The notes below the pieces were generated by a model, which did not search any database, had not been told where the DNA came from, and worked only from the letters and a program-made list of their open reading frames with translations. Below, in pieces: positions 7,130 to 14,311 of a stretch of DNA of 26,541 bases. Source of the stretch: CAYYNP01 sp964472545 (GTDB lineage: Bacteria > Planctomycetota > Planctomycetia > Pirellulales > Thermoguttaceae); NCBI GenBank assembly GCA_964472545.1, contig CAYYNP010000122.1:1-26541 (forward strand). Direction: 5' to 3'. Position 1 is the stretch's first letter. Every line of letters starts with the position of its first letter. Made by a program: the position numbers and the translations under genes.

Positions 7130-9903
7130 TCCCCGGGGCGATAACGCACGTACTCGAGATTGCCAAAGCAGCGGCCGTCGGGCATGACCGTCAGCCAGCG
7201 GCTGTCGTTGTGGAAACGGTAGCAGCGGTAGAGCGGTCTGCCGGTGGCGATGTCCCAGAAGGCCATGCCGCCGTCGTCGTGATGCATGATCAGCCGGCGT
7301 CCGTCGGCAGTCTGTTCGACGTCGCGGACCGTCTCCGGGAGTTGATCCTTGAACTTGTCGAGAATCTCCCGGGCGACCGCCGTGCGCTGCAGAGGGCCTT
7401 GCGGCAACTGCGGCGGCATCACGCCGAACGCCGTGAGATCGGGCAGCTTGCTGCGGTCTTCGTACACCTTGGATTCGCCCGACTCGAGATCCCAGATCGT
7501 GGCCGGCCGGTATCGCGTGAGCAGTTGGCGTTCGTCGTCGCGGAAGCGGAAGTAGTCGGTCACCAGGATGTGGCCCATGTCGCGTTCGATGAACAGGCGC
7601 TGTTGGCCGCTTTGCAGATCCCAAACGATCGCGTACCGGCTATCGTAATCGGCCAGCGCGTAACGGCCGGCCGGGCTCAGCAGCAACACGAGCCGCAGCC
7701 GCCGCGGACGTTGATGCTCGGGCGCGGGCCGTGTGTCGATCATCCGGCGGATCAGCGCTCCGGTGGCCACCTCGTGTAGTGCGAGCTCCTTACTGCCCGA
7801 ATTGACGAGCATCCGCTTTCCGTCGGGAAGATACCAGACCGTGGGGAAGCCCCACGCATCCTTGACCTTCGGCGGGCTGAGCGTGTAGAGGCGGCGGCCG
7901 GACTTGACGTCCCACATCACGATCCGCCCGTCGGCGCGGCTGCAAGCCACGGCCAGGTAACGCCCGTCGGGCGAGAAGTGCGGCGAGACCGGTACGTGCG
8001 GGGCATGGTCGAGCGTGTGGACGACTTCGCCGCGATTGAGGTCCCAGAGCACCATCTGCTGCTGGCGATCCTCCGGCTCCCGATGCCAGCTTGCCGCCAG
8101 ACGCCCGTCGGGACTGACCATCGAGCGGCCGGCATAATACGAGCTATGCTTCTTCCCGTCGATTAGCCCCCGCTTGTTGGGCGCGGCTTGGCCCGGCGGG
8201 TCGTGTTTCCACGGCCGGCCGGTTTCGGCGTCGAAGAAGAAGACGCCAAACGGCGCGCGATGGGTATAGACGAATCTGCCGTTTGGGCTGAACGCGATTT
8301 GCGGTAGGGGATAGATCGTGTTTGGGGCGGCCCGGCCGATCGTTTGCAGCGGCCGGCCGTGGGGGACGTCCCACAGCCGGTAGACACCGTCGGGCCGCGT
8401 TATCGCCCGGCGTCCGTCGGGGCTGAACGACAGCGAGCGGTCGTCGTCCGGCCGCTGGACCGCAAGCCGGCGTACTGCCTTCCCCGTCGCCACGTCGAAC
8501 ATCGCCGCCTGGCTCCAGTCGTAGCGGTCGCGCCAAGCGAGGATTGCGTGCTTGCCGTCGGGCGTATAGGCCGCCTGGGTGATCCAGATCGAGCCGGCGT
8601 GCGGGCTCATGCGTTCGCGGATCGACATCAGCGGGGGCAGCGCGTGACGCAACTCGCCGGTCGCCGTTTCATAAAGCCGCTCGCCACAGAGGAAAGTGGT
8701 GCCGTCCGGACTGGGCACCACGGCGGGGAAGTCGGGCTGCCGCCGGCGCCACGCGTCGGGCCGATCGGGAGCCTTTGGACTGGCGATCGTCGCGAGCAAC
8801 TCCCGCGTGTCGACGTTCCACCGCCGGGCCACGTCGCGCGAGCGGGTTTCGAGCGTTTTGCCGTCGTCGAGCAATCGAAAGGTGTCGATCCGTTCCGTGT
8901 GGCCGTCGAACTCGCGGACCGGTTGGCCGGTCTTCAGGTTCCACAGTGTTACTCGGCTCTTGCTCGTGCGGCTCAGACACAACGGCCGCTTCGGCAAGAA
9001 GACGACCGGCGCCAAGTCGCGCCAACTGACGACCGTCGAGGTCCATTGCGTGATCTGCCAGCCGGTCGCTGCGTCGTAGATTTCGGCCGTTTCGCTGGAG
9101 TCGTTGGTGTCGTCGTGACGGATCACGACGTAGCGGCCGTCGGGGCTGAGTTCGCCGGAGTACACGTACTCCGGCGTGAAGCCAATCTGCTCTCGCTTGG
9201 TCGCCACGTTCCAGACGGTCACCCGGTCGCGGTCGTTGCTAAGCAGCGCCAAGGGAACGTTTTCGGCGTTGAAGCCGACGGCCATGATGCGGAGGTTGCG
9301 GCGGGCGGCGGCCGTCTCGGCACTCGTGTCGGAAGAACCCTGTTGTGCGCCCAGCGTCGAAACCGACAGTGCGGCGACGGTCTTGCCGGTCTTCAAATCG
9401 ACCGAGCGGATCTCGCCGCCTTGCGTTCCAACGATCAGTCGGTCGCCGTCGGTGGCGACGCGGAAGCCGACCGGCGTTTGATCGTCGCCCACGATCTTCA
9501 CCCGGCAGACGCCCGAGTGCCGGTCCCAGACGTTGCCGCCGATCACGACCACCTGCCCGCCGAGCGCGAACTGCGGCTTCAGCCGGCCGGCGTCGGGGGG
9601 GAACGTCCGCAGCTTGTCGCCGGAGACGGCGTCCCAAAGCAAGACGCGCCGGGCGGAGGTGAGAAAGACCTGCTTGTCGGGGCTGAAGACGATGTGTTGG
9701 ATGTGCCGCGGATGGCCGACCTGGACGATCGGTTCGCGGGGCTTGGTGTCCGATGGTTGCGCCGCGGCCGAAGCATCGCGCAACCCGCCGCTGGAGATCG
9801 CCACGAAGAACACGACAAGGCGGGAAAAGGCAATGTGAATACGGCTGGTGCTGAACGTGTGGCGACGGCGTTTTGTGTTGGGGCAGCGTTTCATGGAGTT
9901 CAT
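7087..9903 (-). CDS. Large WD40-repeat beta-propeller protein, exported or membrane-anchored
   Basis: The 938-residue protein has a basic N-terminus and one hydrophobic segment at about residues 26-40 (FSRLVVFFVAISSG), a signal peptide or anchor. The rest is at least eleven WD40-type blades, seen as recurring SPDG/SPNG turns followed by xxxWD/WN/FD-x-x-TG/SG strands (LWDAVSG, VWNVATK, LWNLKTG, LWDVPHG, LWDLNRG, MWDVKSG, VWDLQSG, IWDLESG, FWDIATG). That is enough for two propellers and suggests a protein-interaction scaffold; no catalytic domain is seen. The ATG at 9903 overlaps the TGA of the SGNH hydrolase gene (ATGA), implying coupling; a second ATG at 9894 is possible. A much longer frame to 10440 is only the shadow of the neighbour. 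The C-terminus stops after YVRYRPG with residues encoded by the hairpin at 7072-7129, so the natural tail may be lost. Confidence 0.88.
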   Translation of the reverse strand: MNSMKRCPNTKRRRHTFSTSRIHIAFSRLVVFFVAISSGGLRDASAAAQPSDTKPREPIVQVGHPRHIQHIVFSPDKQVFLTSARRVLLWDAVSGDKLRTFPPDAGRLKPQFALGGQVVVIGGNVWDRHSGVCRVKIVGDDQTPVGFRVATDGDRLIVGTQGGEIRSVDLKTGKTVAALSVSTLGAQQGSSDTSAETAAARRNLRIMAVGFNAENVPLALLSNDRDRVTVWNVATKREQIGFTPEYVYSGELSPDGRYVVIRHDDTNDSSETAEIYDAATGWQITQWTSTVVSWRDLAPVVFLPKRPLCLSRTSKSRVTLWNLKTGQPVREFDGHTERIDTFRLLDDGKTLETRSRDVARRWNVDTRELLATIASPKAPDRPDAWRRRQPDFPAVVPSPDGTTFLCGERLYETATGELRHALPPLMSIRERMSPHAGSIWITQAAYTPDGKHAILAWRDRYDWSQAAMFDVATGKAVRRLAVQRPDDDRSLSFSPDGRRAITRPDGVYRLWDVPHGRPLQTIGRAAPNTIYPLPQIAFSPNGRFVYTHRAPFGVFFFDAETGRPWKHDPPGQAAPNKRGLIDGKKHSSYYAGRSMVSPDGRLAASWHREPEDRQQQMVLWDLNRGEVVHTLDHAPHVPVSPHFSPDGRYLAVACSRADGRIVMWDVKSGRRLYTLSPPKVKDAWGFPTVWYLPDGKRMLVNSGSKELALHEVATGALIRRMIDTRPAPEHQRPRRLRLVLLLSPAGRYALADYDSRYAIVWDLQSGQQRLFIERDMGHILVTDYFRFRDDERQLLTRYRPATIWDLESGESKVYEDRSKLPDLTAFGVMPPQLPQGPLQRTAVAREILDKFKDQLPETVRDVEQTADGRRLIMHHDDGGMAFWDIATGRPLYRCYRFHNDSRWLTVMPDGRCFGNLEYVRYRPGEKRGTGYFSGPGKK

Positions 9904-10607
9904 TGCCGTGTCTTCGGCGGCAACTCCCATTCCAGCAGGATGGGCCGCAGCGCGTCGCGCCAGATTACGTACCCGGCGCGGTTCATGTGCAGGTTGTCGT
10001 CGAGAAAGATGTCCTTGCGAGGCTTCCCGTCGTCGAGCATGCCGTGAGCCACGTCGACGTAGGTCAGCCGCTTGTCCTCGATGCACAACTCGGCGATCAA
10101 CCGGTTGGCCTTTTGCATCTGCGGCCATAGCTCCCACCGCCGGATGCTGGGCTTGATCGAGAGGAAGTAGATGCGAGTTGCCGGGAGTCTCTTGTGGATC
10201 TTGGCGGCCAACGCGACGAACGTATCGGCGATCTTCTCGGGCGCGATGCCCCCGGCGACGTCGTTGTCGCCTTCGTAGACCACAACCGCCCGGGGTTTGT
10301 ACGGCAGCACGATGCGATCGGCGAAGTGCAGTGCGTCGTTCATGTTGCTGCCGCCGAAGCCGCGGGGGATGACACGTATCGGCGCCAGATCCTCCGCGAT
10401 CGCGCCGTGCCAGCCGCGGATGCTGGAACTGCCGATACACAGCACGGCGCCCGGCGGCGGCGGTTTCTGGCGGTCGGCCGCTTCAAACGCTTGGATCGCC
10501 TTTTCGAACCGCGCCGGGCTGTCGTATTCCTTCGGCTGCGTGGGCTCGGCACCCTGGGCGACACCAAGCAGGCTCGCGACGATTGCTAATCGCGTGCAGA
10601 GTCTCAT
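9900..10607 (-). CDS. Secreted SGNH/GDSL-family hydrolase
   Basis: This 235-residue exported esterase/lipase-like protein has a signal peptide (MRLCTRLAIVASLLGVAQGA) and all SGNH blocks. Block I is CIGSSSIRGW (nucleophile serine in GSS rather than GDS), block II is GFGGSNMND, block III is YEGDNDV (G-x-N-D form), and block V is DNLHMNRAGY with the catalytic Asp-x-x-His. The length is normal for the family. The substrate is unknown; carbohydrate ester deacetylation is common among relatives. The ATG at 10607 was chosen because AGGA lies 6 bases upstream and the signal peptide then starts cleanly; an ATG at 10625 would add only six residues. It is the first gene of a two-gene unit with the WD40 protein. 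The 5' flank is a large palindrome. Confidence 0.9.
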   Translation of the reverse strand: MRLCTRLAIVASLLGVAQGAEPTQPKEYDSPARFEKAIQAFEAADRQKPPPPGAVLCIGSSSIRGWHGAIAEDLAPIRVIPRGFGGSNMNDALHFADRIVLPYKPRAVVVYEGDNDVAGGIAPEKIADTFVALAAKIHKRLPATRIYFLSIKPSIRRWELWPQMQKANRLIAELCIEDKRLTYVDVAHGMLDDGKPRKDIFLDDNLHMNRAGYVIWRDALRPILLEWELPPKTRQ

Positions 10608-10644
10608 GGGCTTTCCTGTCTGCATGTTGTCACGTCTTCACAAA

Positions 10645-10759
10645 GGGTGGCTGGGGTCGAAGCACGAGGAACGAGTGCTGAGCCCCCAGTGATTCGAGTC
10701 GCACATCGACGGCTCTGGGGGCTCGGTGCTCGTGCCTCGCACCTCGACCCCAGCCACCC
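10645..10759. repeat. 115-bp palindromic element, family B (larger form)
   Basis: Sixteen-base perfect terminal inverted repeats, GGGTGGCTGGGGTCGA (10645-10660) and its complement (10744-10759), enclose further near-complementary arms. These include GAGCCCCCAG versus CTGGGGGCTC around a ~23-base centre. It fills most of the 157 bp between the POT transporter stop and the SGNH hydrolase start. It could act as a terminator or a folded mobile repeat. The end sequence resembles that of the element at 4364-4446. Confidence 0.85.
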
Positions 10760-10764
10760 GTCCG

Positions 10765-12327
10765 CTACGGCGTGCTCGCAGCCTTCTCTTTCTTGTCCAG
10801 CGTCAGAATCCACCGTCCATACAGATAGATCATCACGGCCGACAAGACACCCACCGCGGCGAAGACGTACCAGGTCGTGCCTACGTTATGGCTCATGTAA
10901 AGCAGATCGGTCAGCGCTTCGGGGCTCTCGCCGGTGTATTCAACCAGCTTCTGAAACGCCTCGCCGACGGGCAGGGCCTTTTCGGTCACTTGCTCCGGGG
11001 ACATCCCCCGTTCGACGAGCATCTCGCGGGCGAAAACATCCTTCGACGAGAACCAGTGATACAACTGCGGGCCCAATTTGCCTTCGATGGTCCATCCGAT
11101 CAAGATCGGTGCCTGGGAGAACCCCATCCACATCGCCTTCTTGTCCGGCGGCGCGATGTTGCCCAGGTATTCGCTGAATTTCGGGCTGGCCAGCATCTCG
11201 CCAATGCTGAAGACGATCATCGCCAGGATGGCAAACCAGACCAGCGTGTACATTCCGAACAGGCAGAGAGCAAACGCGACGAACGTCGTCCCCACCACCA
11301 TGCTGGTTGTTGCCCGCATCTTGGCGCTCAAGCCTGCGAACAGGAAGCAGGTGAGCATGATCATGCCGGCGTTGATGTTGACGATCCCCTCGGGTTCGAT
11401 GCTCTTACCGTCCTCGCTCATCCCCAGCAGGAAATGCCACAGTGCGAAACGGGTGCCCTCGGGGCCGAAGAGGGTATCGACCAGTCGCTCGGTGACGACC
11501 CAGTCGTCGACGTATTTCGGCAGCACGTCCCAGATCATGGGAAACATGAACCACCAGACCGAGAAGATCAGCAGATACACCAGCAGATGGGGCTTCTTGA
11601 GTTCGGCGAGCGACTCACGGAATAGGCTCGTCTGCTTCTCGCGGCCTTCACGAATCCGCTGCTGACGAGCCAAACGTTCCTCCTTGTCGGGCTCCCGGTA
11701 GGTCAACAACAGCAGCAAGTTCAGGCAGATGAAGCCCGCGTTGACGTAGAAAACGTAGACCCAGGACATGTGGCGCATCTGCAGCGCGATCAGCGGGCCG
11801 ATCCAGGCGCCGATGTTGACAGTCTGGTAGAAGACGCCCCAGGCCATGGAGCTGTTCTGGCGGTTGGTACACTTGATGAGCGTGCCCTGGATGCCCGGCT
11901 TGAAAATGGCAGTGCCGGTTGCCAGGAAGATCGCGCCGACAAAGAAGCCCCCAAACGTTGGAAACCAGGCCATCACGAGATAGCCAAAACACTTGACGAG
12001 CGTGGAGGCGAAGATCGTCTCTTTATAGCCATAGCGATCGGAGAGGCCGCCGGTGAAGATCGGTACGATCGACTGCACCAGGTTCCAACTCAGCAGCAGC
12101 CAGCCGAACGTGGCCATGGTCACCCCCAGTCCACCTTCGGCCGCGGGGCGGGTGGCGTAGATCGTGGCCACCGAGCGCACCCCGTAGTAGGCCAGCCGCT
12201 CGATCATCTCCATGCCCCCGACGATCCAGAAGACGTAGCCGAGGCTGGCCAGCGAGGCAAACAGCCCGAGTTGCTTTACGTCGGCCAATGTCGTTTCAGT
12301 TGGGTCCTGTCCGTTTCCCTGACTCAT
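10765..12327 (-). CDS. POT/PTR2-family MFS transporter (proton-coupled peptide-type)
   Basis: The 520-residue inner-membrane protein has about a dozen hydrophobic helices. Helix 1 carries EMIERLAYYGVRS, matching the ExxER...YYG motif of proton-coupled oligopeptide transporters. Later come the MFS loop motif GGLSDRYGYKET, GTAIFKPGIQGT, and VFYQTVNIGAWIGPL, which corresponds to the PTR2 signature FYxxINxG. A long charged segment (REPDKEERLARQQRIREGREK) marks the central cytoplasmic loop. Two extended stretches at about residues 280-310 and 420-470 are longer than in short bacterial POTs. Substrates of the family are di- and tripeptides or nitrate and similar; specificity here is not readable. 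It is transcribed alone, away from the DUF6655-like lipoprotein gene, probably from the extended -10 at 12416-12424. A large palindrome begins 5 bp past its stop. Confidence 0.88.
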   Translation of the reverse strand: MSQGNGQDPTETTLADVKQLGLFASLASLGYVFWIVGGMEMIERLAYYGVRSVATIYATRPAAEGGLGVTMATFGWLLLSWNLVQSIVPIFTGGLSDRYGYKETIFASTLVKCFGYLVMAWFPTFGGFFVGAIFLATGTAIFKPGIQGTLIKCTNRQNSSMAWGVFYQTVNIGAWIGPLIALQMRHMSWVYVFYVNAGFICLNLLLLLTYREPDKEERLARQQRIREGREKQTSLFRESLAELKKPHLLVYLLIFSVWWFMFPMIWDVLPKYVDDWVVTERLVDTLFGPEGTRFALWHFLLGMSEDGKSIEPEGIVNINAGMIMLTCFLFAGLSAKMRATTSMVVGTTFVAFALCLFGMYTLVWFAILAMIVFSIGEMLASPKFSEYLGNIAPPDKKAMWMGFSQAPILIGWTIEGKLGPQLYHWFSSKDVFAREMLVERGMSPEQVTEKALPVGEAFQKLVEYTGESPEALTDLLYMSHNVGTTWYVFAAVGVLSAVMIYLYGRWILTLDKKEKAASTP

Positions 12328-12889
12328 GCGTTTGGGGTCCTCAGGATGGCCGTGGGCAACAATGCGGGATTTTCCATGGCCGTGCCCCAGGGCCGCGGAA
12401 GTGGGTTTGTCGGCCAGTATAGCAGGCCAAGAACGCGACGCGAGGGACGTGGAAGCCTTAGGGGCATACCCCCATAGATAAGTGCCTGCATCCGAAATGT
12501 GTACCTATGCAGCCTTAGACCAAAGGTAGGGTGGGTCGCGATTCCTCGTCCGCAGATCCTCGGCTGTGGGCCAGATGTCGCCGAATCTCGCGGAAGCTAG
12601 GAAAAATACGCGGAGAATCCGGCCGGCAGTCTGACGCCGGACGATTGCCATAAGTATCTCCTATCACATGTCTTACGTCGATACCCGTGTAGATATCGGG
12701 CCGCACGAGGCGATGCATTCCGGCAAAGGCCCATCTGACGGTAATCGCGCCGGAGGGTTATGCCGATATTTCCATCCACAGCAGGGCCCGACGGCGCGAT
12801 CGTTGCGGCTGCGCCCGGCCGACGGCAAGCGGCCGTCCTTTGCCGCCCTTGCTGCAACCTTGTCTCGTTTCCTTTCGGACTGCAAAACG
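12328..12889. other. 562-bp divergent intergenic region
   Basis: This region lies between the start codons of the POT transporter (minus) and the DUF6655-like lipoprotein (plus). It contains the extended -10 at 12416-12424 and minor hairpins (GGGG-CATA-CCCC at 12461-12472; CCGGC/GCCGG at 12623-12640). In-frame ATGs upstream of 12890 exist, but the translation there is arginine/proline noise with no signal peptide. No RNA gene was recognised. Confidence 0.6.
12416..12424 (-). promoter_or_regulatory. Possible extended -10 promoter for the POT transporter
   Basis: Minus-strand TGCTATACT is a TGn-TATACT extended -10 element, about 90 bases before the ATG at 12327. No convincing -35 hexamer is seen at normal spacing, which extended -10 promoters can tolerate. 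Confidence 0.4.
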
Positions 12890-14050
12890 ATGCGATTTCT
12901 CCCTCTCGTAGTGTTGCTGTGTGCCGTGTCGGCCGGATGTGGCACGACCAAATGGACCGACACCCGGCGTACTGCAATGGAGCAGCTTCTGATCAGCGAT
13001 GCGATGGACCGGGCCGTCAGCCAATTGGATTTCAAAGCCGTCGCCGGGCGGAAGGTCTACCTCGACGCCACACCGCTGGCCATGGTGACCGATTCGGCGT
13101 ATCTGGTCAGCGTGTTGCGCCAACATATGCTCTCGTCCGGCTGCATCGTGCAGGAAAGCCGCTCCAATGCGGATTACGTGGTGGAGGTTCGCGCCGGCGC
13201 CGTGGGAACCGACCGCCGCGAGGTGGTATTTGGGGTGCCGGCAGCCAGGATTCCGGCGGGATTGCCCGTGCCGGGTATCCCGTCGAACTTACCCGAGATG
13301 CCCCTGGCCACGCGGACCGAACAACGGGCGGTGGCCAAACTGGCGGCCTTTGCCTACAACCGCAACACAGGCCGGCCGGTTTGGCAGTCGGGCGTGGTCC
13401 CCGTGGAAAGCACGGCCAAACACATCTGGGTGCTCGGTGCGGGGCCGTTCGAGCGCGGCACGATCCACGACGGCACGCGGTTCGTGGTGGGCGACAAGAT
13501 CAAGATCCCGCTGATCACGCCCAACACGGACCGCCACGACCAACGCGGCGTCGTGTCGGTGGCCGACGAGGCCTTCTTCTCCGAGCCCGAGGAACAACTG
13601 GCCGAAGAGAAGCCAAAGTCGGACAACGCGGCAGCACCAAAGACGTCGGTCGCCGCGTCGAGTTCATCGGTCAAGAAGAGCTCGGTGGCCTCGCGGAGCA
13701 AGTCGTCGTCGTCAAGATCCCGCAGCGTGGTTCCGGCGGCGCATACGGCGCCTGCTACGTCGAGCAAGCCGCTGCCACCGAAGCCCAAACCGCCTGCGCC
13801 GAAACCCCCTGCGCCGAAACCGCCTGCGCCAAAACCACCCGCGGAGCAGCCGCCGGTACACGGGCCGCCGGCACCCCCGGCGGCTACGAGCGAGCAGGAG
13901 CCGGCGAAGCTGCCGGCCGGGGACAACGTTCGCCCGTTGCCCACTCCTCCCCGCAGCGAAACGCCTCCGGTCGTCGACCGCCGCCGCTCGGCAGAGCCCG
14001 ACGGCAAGCCGCTGGCGCGAGCTGGCGCCGCGGCGCCGGATAAGTCGTAG
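12890..14050 (+). CDS. DUF6655-like lipoprotein with a Pro/Ala/Lys-rich C-terminal tail
   Basis: This 386-residue protein begins MRFLPLVVLLCAVSAGCGTT, a type II signal peptide with the lipobox SAG-Cys at residue 17, so it should be lipid-anchored. The globular part (about 18-225) matches what I recall of the planctomycete DUF6655 family: GTTKWTDTRRTAMEQLLISDAMDRAVSQ, GRKVYLD, a YVVEVRAGAVGTDRR strand, FAYNRNTGRPVWQSG, and WVLGAGPFERGTI. Its function is unknown. The C-terminal third is low complexity: a Ser/Lys stretch (SSSSVKKSSVASRSKSSSSR), then a PPAPK repeat, then a Pro/Ala/Glu tail, typical of extended envelope-spanning segments. The start was chosen for the lipobox; the SD is weak. The family assignment is from memory and was not searched. 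Confidence 0.82.
   Translation: MRFLPLVVLLCAVSAGCGTTKWTDTRRTAMEQLLISDAMDRAVSQLDFKAVAGRKVYLDATPLAMVTDSAYLVSVLRQHMLSSGCIVQESRSNADYVVEVRAGAVGTDRREVVFGVPAARIPAGLPVPGIPSNLPEMPLATRTEQRAVAKLAAFAYNRNTGRPVWQSGVVPVESTAKHIWVLGAGPFERGTIHDGTRFVVGDKIKIPLITPNTDRHDQRGVVSVADEAFFSEPEEQLAEEKPKSDNAAAPKTSVAASSSSVKKSSVASRSKSSSSRSRSVVPAAHTAPATSSKPLPPKPKPPAPKPPAPKPPAPKPPAEQPPVHGPPAPPAATSEQEPAKLPAGDNVRPLPTPPRSETPPVVDRRRSAEPDGKPLARAGAAAPDKS
13787..13846 (+). repeat. 15-bp coding tandem repeat (four units)
   Basis: Four units of the pattern AAACCGCCTGCGCCG encode successive KPPAP pentapeptides in the lipoprotein tail. The first three units are nearly identical; the fourth has diverged. Confidence 0.8.
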
Positions 14051-14072
14051 AGCAGCCCAAGTCTGAAGCCGA

Positions 14073-14118
14073 GGGGCTGGGGACTGGGGGCTGGGGACTG
14101 GGGGCTGGGGACTGGGGG
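14073..14118 (+). repeat. 14-bp G-rich tandem repeat, three full units
   Basis: GGGGCTGGGGACTG occurs at 14073-14086, 14087-14100 and 14101-14114, followed by a partial unit. The runs of four or five G with short spacers make intramolecular G-quadruplex formation possible. It stands 23 bp after the lipoprotein stop; a related tract occurs at the window start, also just after a stop codon. Confidence 0.85.
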
Positions 14119-14192
14119 TGACTTTGGGTGCAAGCGGTCAGCGGGCGGTGCGCATACCACGACGTCTGAGTTCCGGCAAGTTCGGCTCTATG

Positions 14193-14288
14193 GGCTTGTC
14201 CGGAAACAACTTCGTCCGCTTCATGGTAGCCATCACACTCCGTGTGATGATTCGCCCGAAAAACTGCGAAGTTGTTTCCGGACAGGCC
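14193..14288. mobile_element. 96-bp MITE-like element with 22-bp terminal inverted repeats
   Basis: The ends read GGCTTGTCCGGAAACAACTT and, as reverse complement of the right end, GGCCTGTCCGGAAACAACTT: 21 of 22 terminal bases match (14193-14214 against 14267-14288). Identical 5-bp CTATG flanks (14188-14192 and 14289-14293) fit a target-site duplication; a shorter TAT duplication is an alternative reading. The interior has no coding capacity but contains CATCACAC-TCC-GTGTGATG. This is the structure of a non-autonomous derivative of an insertion sequence. The parent family is not known from this window. Confidence 0.82.
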
Positions 14289-14311
14289 CTATGCGGCCCC
14301 TGAACGCCGTG

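Noticed and set aside
8344..10047. 567-residue plus-strand reading frame opposite the WD40 gene
   Set aside because: No recognisable motif; the repeated blades on the minus strand account for its regular spacing.
12668..12889. N-terminal extension of the lipoprotein to an upstream ATG
   Set aside because: It would bury the lipobox signal peptide 74 residues inside; the extension reads as random arginine/proline sequence.
14193..14288. Small RNA gene or terminator instead of a MITE
   Set aside because: A stem alone could suggest it, but matching 22-bp ends plus CTATG direct flanks are better explained by transposition; no T-tract follows.
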